The translations under genes were made by a program, and so were the position numbers. DNA of 37,620 nucleotides from Chryseobacterium gleum (GTDB lineage: Bacteria; Bacteroidota; Bacteroidia; Flavobacteriales_D; Crocinitomicaceae). Positions 15,742 to 24,414 of the stretch are shown in pieces (positions within the stretch are counted from its first letter, which is position 1; every line of letters starts with the position of its first letter). The notes below the pieces were generated by a model. It was not told where the DNA came from, made no database searches, and worked only from the letters and a program-made list of their open reading frames with translations. The DNA lies in contig CAMDGH010000017.1 of assembly GCA_945897755.1 (NCBI GenBank), positions 1-37,620 on the forward strand. The letters run 5' to 3'.

Positions 15742-16887
15742 GTGAAAAATGCCTTTGCTACTTGGAAAATAATAGCAGCGATAGGCATTGGTCTGATCGT
15801 AACTGGTTGCCTTATTTGGAAACAAATTAACACTTCACAATTTGTAATCGTAGAAAAAGGGACTGGAAATTACGCTTGGAAAGATACAAACCACAATAAA
15901 CAAATTGATACTTCAGAATGCAATGTATCAGTCAAAGGAAATGTTGAAAAAAAAGGGCTTTTATCGATTTTAAACGCTGTTCATTGGACAAAAAATTCAT
16001 ACTGGTGGCTCTTTGCTGCATTACTGTGCATGCTTGGTCGTGACATAGCTTATATGGTAAGAATCAAAATACTCAGTAAACACCAATTGAACTGGAAATC
16101 CAGTTTCAACGTTGTTTTATTATGGGAGTTTGCTTCTGCAGTATCTCCTGGAGCAGTAGGAGGAGCTTCCGTAGCAATGTTTATTTTAAATAGAGAAAAA
16201 ATAAACTTAGGTCGTTCTACAACAATTGTTATGATTACTGCACTTATGGATAATCTATTCTTTATCTTACTTATACCTCTTGTTTTTATGATTATTCCAC
16301 CTGTTTTACTTTTTCCACTTCAAACCTCAATAGACAAAAGTATCGCCATCGTTTTTTGGGGTGGATATACCCTAATTGGAATAGTTTGCCTGCTCTTATA
16401 TTTAGGTATTTTTAGATATCCAACAGCTATAGCTAACTTATTGAAGTTTTTATGTAACTCGCGATTACTAAACAGATTCTTATCAAAAACAGATAAGTTG
16501 TCTAACGATATGCTTGTAAGTGCTGCAATATTAAAAAAAGAAAGATGGACTTTTTGGTTAAAAGGATTCTCTGCTACATTTATTTCATGGATCAGTAGGT
16601 ATATGGTAATCAATTGTCTACTAGCTTCATTTTTTAATATTTCGTTAGGAAGTCATATGCTTATCATAGCAAAACAACTTATCCTATGGATTTTTATGCT
16701 TATTAGTCCAACACCAGGTGGCAGCGGTGTAGCTGAGTATGCATTTGGTGAATTAATGGGAGTATTCAGTCAATCAACCCTATTGATTATTTTTATCGCA
16801 TTGCTATGGCGGTTAATCTCTTACTTTCCATACCTAATTATTGGTTCAATACTTCTTCCAATTTGGTTGAGAAAAACGAGTAGTTAA
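15742..16887 (+). CDS. LPG-synthase-type (UPF0104) membrane protein with EF-hand-like loop
   Basis: Polytopic inner-membrane protein of the lysylphosphatidylglycerol synthase transmembrane family (also YbhN/AglD-like); 381 residues with about eight hydrophobic helices. Family signatures include WEFASAVSPGAVGGASVAM, and SPTPGGSGVAEYAFGELMG late in the protein. Members without the synthase domain are thought to move or scramble lipids. Unusually, a hydrophilic loop between helices 1 and 2 holds DTNHNKQIDTSE (48-59), which fits every liganding position of a 12-residue EF-hand loop. The start is GTG at 15742, 3 bp after the upstream lipoprotein stop, implying coupling. The substrate is not visible. 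Confidence 0.85.
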   Translation: MKNAFATWKIIAAIGIGLIVTGCLIWKQINTSQFVIVEKGTGNYAWKDTNHNKQIDTSECNVSVKGNVEKKGLLSILNAVHWTKNSYWWLFAALLCMLGRDIAYMVRIKILSKHQLNWKSSFNVVLLWEFASAVSPGAVGGASVAMFILNREKINLGRSTTIVMITALMDNLFFILLIPLVFMIIPPVLLFPLQTSIDKSIAIVFWGGYTLIGIVCLLLYLGIFRYPTAIANLLKFLCNSRLLNRFLSKTDKLSNDMLVSAAILKKERWTFWLKGFSATFISWISRYMVINCLLASFFNISLGSHMLIIAKQLILWIFMLISPTPGGSGVAEYAFGELMGVFSQSTLLIIFIALLWRLISYFPYLIIGSILLPIWLRKTSS

Positions 16888-17219
16888 GCTATAAATACCA
16901 AGGGGAATTAATGTTTTTACCACGTCAGAGTTAGGAAGTCAATTAAAAAATAGATGTCTGAGAACAGATTTACAAAGGTCTATTTGACTATTCAACGATA
17001 TCATATCTTCTAAAATATAGCTATTTTAATGGATTCATTATCGCATAACAACGTATTTATGATTCATTATTAAACATTACAATATGCAGTATTTTCATTA
17101 AGCATGATTTAAAATTGGAATCAAATGAACTATAAATAACAATAAGTAAAAATCACCATTACAAAAGAAGCTAAACTCGAGAAAATTCTATGTAATATTG
17201 CAGAAGTAACCTGAATTTA
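16888..17219. other. Intergenic region before the EamA transporter gene
   Basis: 332 bp, very AT-rich, no supported gene. An interrupted inverted repeat AAATAGA (16948-16954) / TCTATTT (16979-16985), with GTCAA/TTGAC just outside, might end transcription of the upstream gene. No perfect TAnnTTTG element was found for the downstream gene. Confidence 0.4.
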
Positions 17220-18134
17220 ATGATTAATTGGCGTGCCCATATTTCCCTTTTTATTGTAAATGCGCTATATGGTGCAGGTCATATCATTGCAAAAGGAGTG
17301 ATGCCTTCGTATCTAGATCCAACAACATTTATTGTATTCCGAATTTTTGGAGGAGCACTTCTTTTCTGGCTTGTGAAATCATGCTATGCAGCTGAACAAA
17401 TTGAGAAAAAGGACATTGGACTTTTCATGCTTTGCGGCTTATTTGGGGTGACTATCAATCAACTCTTCTTTTTTCATGGCTTAAGCTTATCCTCCTCTAT
17501 TAATGCAGGTATCATAATGACTATCAATCCTATAATAGTTGTTATTATCGCTTATTTTTTAATGAGAGAAAATATCGCTAAGCGAAAATTAATTGGCATA
17601 TTAATTGGAGCAACAGGGGCAATATTACTCACATTAGCAGGAAATACAGGAAAAGGGGATTCCTTTTTAGGTGATTTATTTCTTTTTATAAATGCCGTAA
17701 GTTATGCTATATACTTAGTAATTGTAAAGCCATTAATGAACAAATACTCACCCCTAACCGTAATAACCTATGTGTTTACAAGTGGTGCACTATATATACT
17801 GTTTTACCCTCCAACATATACAAGTATATCACAGACTGATTTCCTAATCATTCCAACAAGTATCTGGATAAAAATTAGCTATATTATCATTGGCGTTACA
17901 TTTTTTACATACCTACTCACTATGTACGGGCTAAAAAAGCTAAGCCCTTCAACAGCAAGTTCATATATTTATTTTCAGCCCGTTTTAGTATTATTCTTTG
18001 CTTACGGATTTTACGCCTTTGACTTGTCGGAGGATTATACAAATACGATTACTTTAGAAAAAATTGGCTATATGCTTCTTATTTTCTTAGGGGTATGGCT
18101 AACTGCTTTTTACAGAAAAAAAGTGATTACCTGA
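17220..18134 (+). CDS. EamA/DMT-family transporter
   Basis: Drug/metabolite transporter superfamily protein with two EamA repeats and about ten membrane helices in 304 residues, the normal size. Recognisable segments include FRIFGGALLFWL, LFGVTINQLFFFHGL with SSINAGIIMTINPI, and the second-half counterpart YGLKKLSPSTASSYIYFQPV. Family members export amino acids, nucleosides or other small metabolites; the substrate cannot be inferred. The last 8 bp overlap the end of the convergent PorP/SprF gene. Confidence 0.92.
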   Translation: MINWRAHISLFIVNALYGAGHIIAKGVMPSYLDPTTFIVFRIFGGALLFWLVKSCYAAEQIEKKDIGLFMLCGLFGVTINQLFFFHGLSLSSSINAGIIMTINPIIVVIIAYFLMRENIAKRKLIGILIGATGAILLTLAGNTGKGDSFLGDLFLFINAVSYAIYLVIVKPLMNKYSPLTVITYVFTSGALYILFYPPTYTSISQTDFLIIPTSIWIKISYIIIGVTFFTYLLTMYGLKKLSPSTASSYIYFQPVLVLFFAYGFYAFDLSEDYTNTITLEKIGYMLLIFLGVWLTAFYRKKVIT

Positions 18135-19140
18135 TTAACTTATAGAATTTGTTTGTTGCCTTTTTGAAAATATTTAAGTACTTCCATTTACCAGACCTTG
18201 TTAAATGTTGCCTGTAATAAAAGGGATCTGGAAGTGTTAAAGCATACCCAAGAGATATTTCGTGAGAAAACTTTGTAGATGCATGCGCTGAAAGTAATGC
18301 TGAATGATAAGAATAGATAACACGGAAACCAAGGTCTGAAAAAATACCTAAACTACTCGTCAGGGTATTATCCGATCTGTATCCAACACTTGTCCAAACG
18401 ATTTGATTTATTAGAAAATTCAAATCACCACCAAATTGAAGTGGAACACCAGCTCCAGCAGTTTTCATCAAAATGGTTGGGTAAAAAACAAACCAACTTT
18501 CTCTGCTTCTAAATTTATATCCAGAATGAATGAACAAGGTTCCATTACTTAAATCAAAAAGACTTCTTGTAGTATCTGTAGCTGATGAAGGGAGTTTATT
18601 TCTTGTTATGGAAGGCATACTTATGTTAAAATCGAAATTTCGCGTAATAATTGTCCCTCCGAAACCAAGGGATATGCCTAAACTAGCGGTTTTTGGATCA
18701 TCAAGTGTTGGATCTAAGTATCCATTTATACGACTAGACTCGTAGGATAATTTCTCTTGGTTTAATGAATGTTGAGAAAACCCAAAACGAGCGCCCAAGG
18801 AATAACAAACACCTTTCCCTTTAGGCCAAATTTTGTATGCATACGAGCCAGATACCTCTAACTGATTATATTTGCCAAAATTATCGTTGATTAAAGAAGC
18901 TGCAACACCTTGAGATGGCTTTAAGTTATAATGGCCATAAAGTCCAATCCCCTTCGGTGATTCACTCATCCCAGCATAATCATTGATATAAGTCATTGTA
19001 CCTCCATACCTGGTTTGCACATCTATATTCGCTGGATTAAAATAACCAGGATTTAACATATATTGATGATACAATTGCCTAGATTGAGCAATAAACCAGT
19101 GCGAAACAAAAAAACTTAAACAAAGAAAGAAATACTTCAT
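18127..19140 (-). CDS. PorP/SprF-family outer-membrane protein (type IX secretion)
   Basis: 337-residue outer-membrane beta-barrel of the PorP/SprF family. After the signal peptide (about 1-19, ending WFIAQS) comes the family opening YHQYMLNPGYFNPANIDV, then GLYGHYN..., Gly/aromatic-rich strands and a C-terminal barrel end. SprF-type proteins help T9SS deliver or hold cell-surface adhesins and are usually encoded next to their cargo. That is the case here: the ATG overlaps the stop of the upstream CHU_C-domain gene by 4 bp (ATGA), a strong sign of translational coupling. Which surface protein it handles is uncertain. Confidence 0.93.
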   Translation of the reverse strand: MKYFFLCLSFFVSHWFIAQSRQLYHQYMLNPGYFNPANIDVQTRYGGTMTYINDYAGMSESPKGIGLYGHYNLKPSQGVAASLINDNFGKYNQLEVSGSYAYKIWPKGKGVCYSLGARFGFSQHSLNQEKLSYESSRINGYLDPTLDDPKTASLGISLGFGGTIITRNFDFNISMPSITRNKLPSSATDTTRSLFDLSNGTLFIHSGYKFRSRESWFVFYPTILMKTAGAGVPLQFGGDLNFLINQIVWTSVGYRSDNTLTSSLGIFSDLGFRVIYSYHSALLSAHASTKFSHEISLGYALTLPDPFYYRQHLTRSGKWKYLNIFKKATNKFYKLIR

Positions 19141-19514
19141 CTTTTTAAAATTAATTTGCTGCTAATAGACGCCGTTTTACCCTCACTAATGAGAGCATAC
19201 TCAAACCGATAAAAATAAACACCTTCTGGAAGAACATCACCATTAGTTGACAGACCAGTCCACATATTATCGTATGGTTCAGCTTTAAAAACAAGGTCCC
19301 CCCAACGATTGAATATAAAAAGTTTATTCTCTGGATATTGACTCACTAAATAAACTTTAAAATACTGATTTAATGAATCTCCATTGGGACTAAAAAAATT
19401 ATATAACGTATCCTCAATATCAGACAAATTAGATGTTTTTGCAGGTGTAGCCGCATTCAATCCTGAACAAAAAAACATTAGAGAAAGGAAAAAAACAAGA
19501 AATAAAATACGCAT
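19137..19514 (-). CDS. Minimal T9SS type B (CHU_C) sorting-domain protein
   Basis: 125 residues: a signal peptide (about 1-21, ending GLNA), a short linker, then one complete gliding-motility-associated C-terminal domain (about 36-125). The domain has the diagnostic FFSPNGDSLNQYF, LFIFNRWGDLVFKA, MWTG and LPEGVYFYRFEY, ending SKLILKR. This domain normally forms the last 90 residues of large adhesins or enzymes and guides them through T9SS. Here there is no passenger at all. It is coupled to a PorP/SprF gene by a 4-bp overlap. It could be a small surface protein, a remnant of a larger adhesin, or a regulator of the partner. No coding sequence for a lost passenger is visible upstream. Confidence 0.9.
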   Translation of the reverse strand: MRILFLVFFLSLMFFCSGLNAATPAKTSNLSDIEDTLYNFFSPNGDSLNQYFKVYLVSQYPENKLFIFNRWGDLVFKAEPYDNMWTGLSTNGDVLPEGVYFYRFEYALISEGKTASISSKLILKR

Positions 19515-19619
19515 ACACTGACGGCATTAATTTGAATACAAAGTTGAGTTTTTTTTTTGTTTTTTCCAATTTACTAACCAAAGAATAATTAGATTATATC
19601 TTAAGCGTAAAAATAATCG

Positions 19620-19650
19620 AGTAAATCAAGCTTTAAACACTTGATTTACT
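19620..19650 (-). terminator. Rho-independent terminator after the cyclophilin gene
   Basis: Perfect 11-bp inverted repeat AGTAAATCAAG (19620-19630) / CTTGATTTACT (19640-19650), 9-base loop, followed on the minus strand by CGATTATTTT. It starts 13 bp past the stop at 19663. Confidence 0.7.
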
Positions 19651-19662
19651 GAAAATTAAAGG

Positions 19663-20091
19663 TTAAATTAGTTCGATAGAATCGATAGAATCACCTTCTC
19701 TAATAGCATCAATTACATCAAGACCTTCTATCACTTTTCCAAAACAAGTGTGATTTCTGTCTAAATGAGAAGTTTGCTGTCTACTATGGCACACAAAAAA
19801 CTGTGACCCTCCTGTATTTCTTCCTGCATGTGCCATGGATAAAACCCCACGGTCATGGTATTGATTATCACCCTTAAGCTCACAATCAATTTTATAACCA
19901 GGACCACCAGTTCCGTCTCCTTTAGGACAACCTCCTTGAATCACAAAATTAGGAAGTACTCTGTGCCAAATTAAGCCATTGTAATACCCTTCTTTTGCTA
20001 ACTTTACAAAATTAGCTACTGTTTTAGGAGCATCTGTTTCAAAGAATGTCACCTTCATTTCTCCTTTATTCGTCTTAATTATTGCTTCCAT
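19663..20091 (-). CDS. Cyclophilin-type peptidyl-prolyl isomerase
   Basis: Single-domain cyclophilin of 142 residues, shorter than E. coli PpiB because some loops are missing. It speeds cis-trans isomerisation at proline. The active-site block [13 protein letters not shown] contains the catalytic Arg, Phe and Gln; [12 protein letters not shown] and [14 protein letters not shown] follow in the usual order. The residue that is Trp in human cyclophilin A (drug-binding site) is His here (SHLD). There is no signal peptide, so it is cytosolic. A TAATTTTAC -7-like box precedes the start, and a terminator lies after it, so the gene is monocistronic. Confidence 0.95.
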   Translation of the reverse strand: MEAIIKTNKGEMKVTFFETDAPKTVANFVKLAKEGYYNGLIWHRVLPNFVIQGGCPKGDGTGGPGYKIDCELKGDNQYHDRGVLSMAHAGRNTGGSQFFVCHSRQQTSHLDRNHTCFGKVIEGLDVIDAIREGDSIDSIELI

Positions 20092-20132
20092 AGAATTATT
20101 TTTTTTGTAAAATTAATGATTTCAATGATAAC

Positions 20133-20161
20133 TTGTTTTTATAAAATCGTGATTAACTTTG
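20133..20161 (+). promoter_or_regulatory. bshC promoter with near-leaderless start
   Basis: TTG (20133-20135) and a perfect -7 element TAACTTTG (20154-20161) are 18 bp apart. The -7 element ends 4 bp before the bshC ATG, so transcription should begin at or within a base or two of the start codon. Confidence 0.6.
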
Positions 20162-20165
20162 TTAT

Positions 20166-21758
20166 ATGAAAAAACACACCGTCCACAGAGCTAAAACAAA
20201 GCTGTTTGGAGAACAAAGTAATAAATTAGTATATGAGCAATCCTCAATTTCTGAACTCATAAACACTCCTTTTTCAGTACATTCATTTGAAGGTCAAATC
20301 TCAGAAAAAAACAAAAATTACAGTCTAACCAATCGAGAAACACTTTGCAAAACCATTTATAATCAGTATCTTAATATTCCGGAAAATTTGATCTCCTTAT
20401 CACAAATAAAAAAATTAGCAGAGGAGAAAACATTTACAGTGAGTACTGGTCATCAACTCAGTCTTTTTACGGGAAACCTTTATTTCATTTATAAAATTCT
20501 TCAAACAATAAATCTCGCTGAACAACTACAAAAAGAAAATCCATTACACCATTTTATACCCATTTTTTGGATGGCAAGTGAGGATCATGACTTTGAAGAA
20601 ATAAACCATACACGCATTTTCAACAAAAAAATAACATGGGGTGAATCGCAAGGAGGGCCTGTAGGAATGTACGAATTAATCGAATGGGAAGAAGTGAAAA
20701 ATACACTTAAAAACTTTTATAAAGCACATCCCGAAAGTGAAATACATTCACTCATCAACTCCTATCATGGCGCTTCCCTTTCTGAGGCTACTAGGTCAAT
20801 TGTGCATACCCTCTTTGGAAAATATGGATTACTTGTTATCGAGCCAAATGACAAGGCCTTGAAACAGCTATTTGTATCAGCAATGCTTCAAGAAATAAAT
20901 TTAAAATCAAGTTATAAAGCAGTAACAGAGACCAATAAAAAACTAAGTACATTAAACTTGAAACAACAAGTTAATCCGAGAGAAATAAATCTTTTTTACA
21001 TCGAAAAAGGAATTCGAGACCGAATCATAGAAAAAAACGGAATCTTCTCCATTTCATCTTTAGGGAACTTTTCATTATCAGAACTGACAGAACTAATTAA
21101 AAAAAAACCAGCTCATTTTTCTCCTAACGTTATTTTAAGGCCCTTGTATCAAGAAATGATTCTGCCAAACCTTGCATACATAGGTGGTGCAGGGGAAATA
21201 AACTATTGGATACAACTAAAAACTCTTTTTTCTGAATTTAACACTGTCTTTCCATTAATCTGTGTTCGGAATTCACTCTTACTCATAGACGTAAATACAA
21301 AGCGAAAATGGAATAACCTTGGCTTTACATGGAAAGACTATTTTAGATCTAAACACTCTTTACAAGATGACTATGTAGCGGTAAAAGAAAAAGAAACACT
21401 AAACTTTGACCAAATAGATGAGGCAACTAAATCGCTGGCAGAACTGTTTAAAACTAAAATAGAAGCAACAGATCATGCATTAACTAGATTCGCAGACGCA
21501 GAAGTTACTAAATTAACAAAGCAAATAGAGCAACTAAAAGCAAAGCTTATTAAGCATAAAAAAGGAAGCTTTGAGGTTGCAATGAAACAAATTGAAGAAA
21601 TAAAAGATCGTTTATTTCCTTCAAATGGTCTTCAAGAACGTTCAGAAAACTTCTTCTCATTTTGTCCGGATGGAAATTTCTCAAACCAAATTGAAGAGCT
21701 AAAAAAAACAATCGATCCGTTTGAAAAAGATTTTATCCTAGTTGAACTTAACGAATAA
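20166..21758 (+). CDS. bshC: Putative cysteine ligase BshC (bacillithiol biosynthesis)
   Basis: BshC adds cysteine to glucosaminyl-malate, the last step in making the thiol bacillithiol, which protects against oxidants and electrophiles in Bacillota and many Bacteroidota. The 530-residue length is normal. Family blocks seen are TVSTGHQLSLFTGNLYFIYK (91-110), PIFWMASEDHDFEEI (132-146), GPVGMYEL, VNPREINLFYI, and ILRPLYQEMILPNLAYIGG with GEINYW. A lysine-rich coiled coil (about 430-490) lies near the C-terminus, as in known BshC structures. The other bsh genes are not in this window. Its promoter leaves almost no leader. A TonB-dependent receptor gene follows 61 bp later. Confidence 0.95.
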   Translation: MKKHTVHRAKTKLFGEQSNKLVYEQSSISELINTPFSVHSFEGQISEKNKNYSLTNRETLCKTIYNQYLNIPENLISLSQIKKLAEEKTFTVSTGHQLSLFTGNLYFIYKILQTINLAEQLQKENPLHHFIPIFWMASEDHDFEEINHTRIFNKKITWGESQGGPVGMYELIEWEEVKNTLKNFYKAHPESEIHSLINSYHGASLSEATRSIVHTLFGKYGLLVIEPNDKALKQLFVSAMLQEINLKSSYKAVTETNKKLSTLNLKQQVNPREINLFYIEKGIRDRIIEKNGIFSISSLGNFSLSELTELIKKKPAHFSPNVILRPLYQEMILPNLAYIGGAGEINYWIQLKTLFSEFNTVFPLICVRNSLLLIDVNTKRKWNNLGFTWKDYFRSKHSLQDDYVAVKEKETLNFDQIDEATKSLAELFKTKIEATDHALTRFADAEVTKLTKQIEQLKAKLIKHKKGSFEVAMKQIEEIKDRLFPSNGLQERSENFFSFCPDGNFSNQIEELKKTIDPFEKDFILVELNE

Positions 21759-21819
21759 TGCTCATATTTGCATGGCTTATTGTATACTAAAAACTCGATT
21801 TTAACGTTTAACACAAAAT

Positions 21820-24414
21820 ATGCGGCACCTAATTGGTATATTATTCATCTTACAATTGACGCCTTTATTTTCTCAACTAGGAGTAATTAGAGGTAAATGT
21901 GTGAGTAAAAAAGGGATTGCTTTGACAAACGTAATTATTCGAAATACAACAGACAGTACCATATCTGATTTAAATGGAGACTTTGAAATTAGATCAGAAT
22001 CAAGTACAAAAGTCAGATTATCTTTTTCAATTGACTCCCTAACAATTTATCGAATAATAATTTTAAAAGAAAAAGAATTAGTTTATAATCTTGGTTCGGT
22101 AAAGCTTCCAATACAAGAAGAAAAAACAGTTACCGTTCGAAAAGAAATAAATGTTGGAGGTTTATTGAAACTGCCCGCATTAGACATTCAGAAAACAACC
22201 ACTGGCGGAGTAGAGCGAACACTTATTTACACAACAGCTGCAAGTTCAAACAACGAACTAACTTCAAGCTATAACGTAAGAGGTGGAAGTTATGACGAAA
22301 ACCTAGTATATGTAAATGGATTTCTAATTAATCGACCATTTCTCACACGTTCTGGGCAACAAGAAGGATTAAGTTTTATTTTTTCATCGCTCGTAAAGGA
22401 TATTCGTTTCAGCGCAGGTGGATTTGAATCTGTATATGGAGATAAACTGAGTTCTGTGTTAGACATCAACTACGTAGTCCCTGATTCTTTTAACTACTCT
22501 ATTGTTAGCTCATTGCTAGGTATTGAAACACATATCGCTCATAAAGTTTCAGAAAAATTTAACTATGTCGTTGGAGCCAGATACAGATCTAACGGCTACC
22601 TATTAAATACATTGCCTACAAAAGGTGCTTATAACCCCGTATTTTATGATGCACAAGCATTAGGGAACTATGCAATCTCAGACAAATTAAATTTTTCAAC
22701 CATAATACATGTATCAAATAATAACTTTCGGTTTACGCCACAAACACAACAAACCGATTTTGGGACAATAAACGAGGCATATCGCTTAAAAATATATTTT
22801 GATGGACAAGAACAGACACAATTTCAAACAATAACAGCAGGAACATCATTAAAATGGAAACCAAGCGATAACCTAAAATTAGATTTTTATACCGGAATTT
22901 TTCAAACCAACGAAAGGGAATACTTTGATGTTCAAGGACAATATTATATAAACTTATTGGAAACCAACCCTGGAAAAGAAAATTTTGGTGATTCAGTAGC
23001 TACCTTAGGGGTAGGGACTTTTTTAACACATGCACGAAATCAGCTTAAAGCAACGATTGTAAATCTGTATCATAACGGGACCTATTTCATAAACGATAAT
23101 CAGACGATTAGATGGGGTGTCAATTATCAACAAGACCAATTTAAAGACCAACTCAGTGAATGGAAAAATATTGATTCAGCAGGATTCACACTTACCGCAT
23201 ACAATAAACCCTCCCTTGAATTAGCAAATGTAATTAAAGGGAATTTATCACTGCATAACCAGCGGCTCACAGGATTTTTGCAACATGCATTTGAATGGGG
23301 AAAGACGAGCTATACATATCCTCTAAGACTCAACTTTTACAGCTATGACAGCTTAAAACAAAAACAAAAAACCATTCAGATCGACACATTATTTTCAGCA
23401 AGTAGAAAATTTATATTAAACACGGGACTTCGAATTGGATATACTGAAATAAATAAAGAGTTATTCATCACTCCAAGAATTTCATTCTCTTTTTTTCCAC
23501 GATCATACTTTGTGTTACAAGGAAAAACTATGCGCAGAAACGCACAACTTAAACTCGCAACAGGATTATATTACCAACCGCCATTTTACAGAGAATTTAG
23601 GACTTTTGACGGAGAATTAAACACCAAGGTCAAATCTCAAAAATCTGCCCATATCATAAGTTCCTATGAATTTAATTTTTCAATGTGGAATCGACCTCTT
23701 CCCTTCAAATTCTCAGCCGAAGCTTATTACAAATACCTTTGGGACGTAAATCCATATGAAATAGATAATGTGCGAACCCGTTACTATGCTACAAACGATG
23801 CCGTTGCTTATGCTTATGGATTTGACATAAACGTGCACGGAGAATTTGTGGAAGGAATTCATTCCTTCTTTAAAATGGGGTTTTTATCAAGTAAAGAAAA
23901 CCTATTAAATGACTCATTCAAAGAGTATTACAATAAAAATAAAGAGAAAATAATCAAGGGGTACACAATAGATGATGAGATTGTAGATAGTGCAACTATA
24001 CACCCAGGATATATTCCAAGACCTACAGATCAATTGCTAAATTTCGCCGTTCTTTTTCAAGATAAAATGCCTGGTTTAGAAATGTTAACCGCACAAATGG
24101 GCTTATTTTTCGGAACCAGACTTCCCTATGGACCTCCAGACTTTAACCGTTACAAAGATACACTAAGGCAAAAAGAATATTTTAGAGTAGATTTAGGTTT
24201 ATCCTATGATTTGTTATTTAAGAAAAGACGTGAAAATCCTTCTTTAAAAACAAAAATAAGTGACGCCTTTTTATCCTTTGAAATTTTTAATTTAATGGGA
24301 ATAAACAACGTGCTTTCAAAACAATGGGTTCAAGATATTTCTGGTAAATACTACGCAATCCCTAATTACCTAACGCAACGTTTGTTTAACGTTAAGTTTA
24401 TTTTACGTTTCTAA
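21820..24414 (+). CDS. TonB-dependent receptor with carboxypeptidase-regulatory domain
   Basis: Outer-membrane receptor of 864 residues, on the small side for the SusC-like class but normal for other Bacteroidota receptors. In order: signal peptide (1-18, ending LFSQ); a CarboxypepD_reg-like domain (about 19-95: GVIRGKCVSKKGIALTNV..DLNGDFEI); a plug domain (about 110-215: SSSYNVRGGSYDENLVYVNG without the first residues, then GFESVYGDKLSSVLDI); and a beta-barrel ending in FNVKFILRF with a C-terminal aromatic. It imports an unknown ligand using TonB energy. No SusD partner is adjacent, so a polysaccharide locus is unlikely. Its last 4 bp overlap the convergent large outer-membrane gene. Confidence 0.92.
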   Translation: MRHLIGILFILQLTPLFSQLGVIRGKCVSKKGIALTNVIIRNTTDSTISDLNGDFEIRSESSTKVRLSFSIDSLTIYRIIILKEKELVYNLGSVKLPIQEEKTVTVRKEINVGGLLKLPALDIQKTTTGGVERTLIYTTAASSNNELTSSYNVRGGSYDENLVYVNGFLINRPFLTRSGQQEGLSFIFSSLVKDIRFSAGGFESVYGDKLSSVLDINYVVPDSFNYSIVSSLLGIETHIAHKVSEKFNYVVGARYRSNGYLLNTLPTKGAYNPVFYDAQALGNYAISDKLNFSTIIHVSNNNFRFTPQTQQTDFGTINEAYRLKIYFDGQEQTQFQTITAGTSLKWKPSDNLKLDFYTGIFQTNEREYFDVQGQYYINLLETNPGKENFGDSVATLGVGTFLTHARNQLKATIVNLYHNGTYFINDNQTIRWGVNYQQDQFKDQLSEWKNIDSAGFTLTAYNKPSLELANVIKGNLSLHNQRLTGFLQHAFEWGKTSYTYPLRLNFYSYDSLKQKQKTIQIDTLFSASRKFILNTGLRIGYTEINKELFITPRISFSFFPRSYFVLQGKTMRRNAQLKLATGLYYQPPFYREFRTFDGELNTKVKSQKSAHIISSYEFNFSMWNRPLPFKFSAEAYYKYLWDVNPYEIDNVRTRYYATNDAVAYAYGFDINVHGEFVEGIHSFFKMGFLSSKENLLNDSFKEYYNKNKEKIIKGYTIDDEIVDSATIHPGYIPRPTDQLLNFAVLFQDKMPGLEMLTAQMGLFFGTRLPYGPPDFNRYKDTLRQKEYFRVDLGLSYDLLFKKRRENPSLKTKISDAFLSFEIFNLMGINNVLSKQWVQDISGKYYAIPNYLTQRLFNVKFILRF

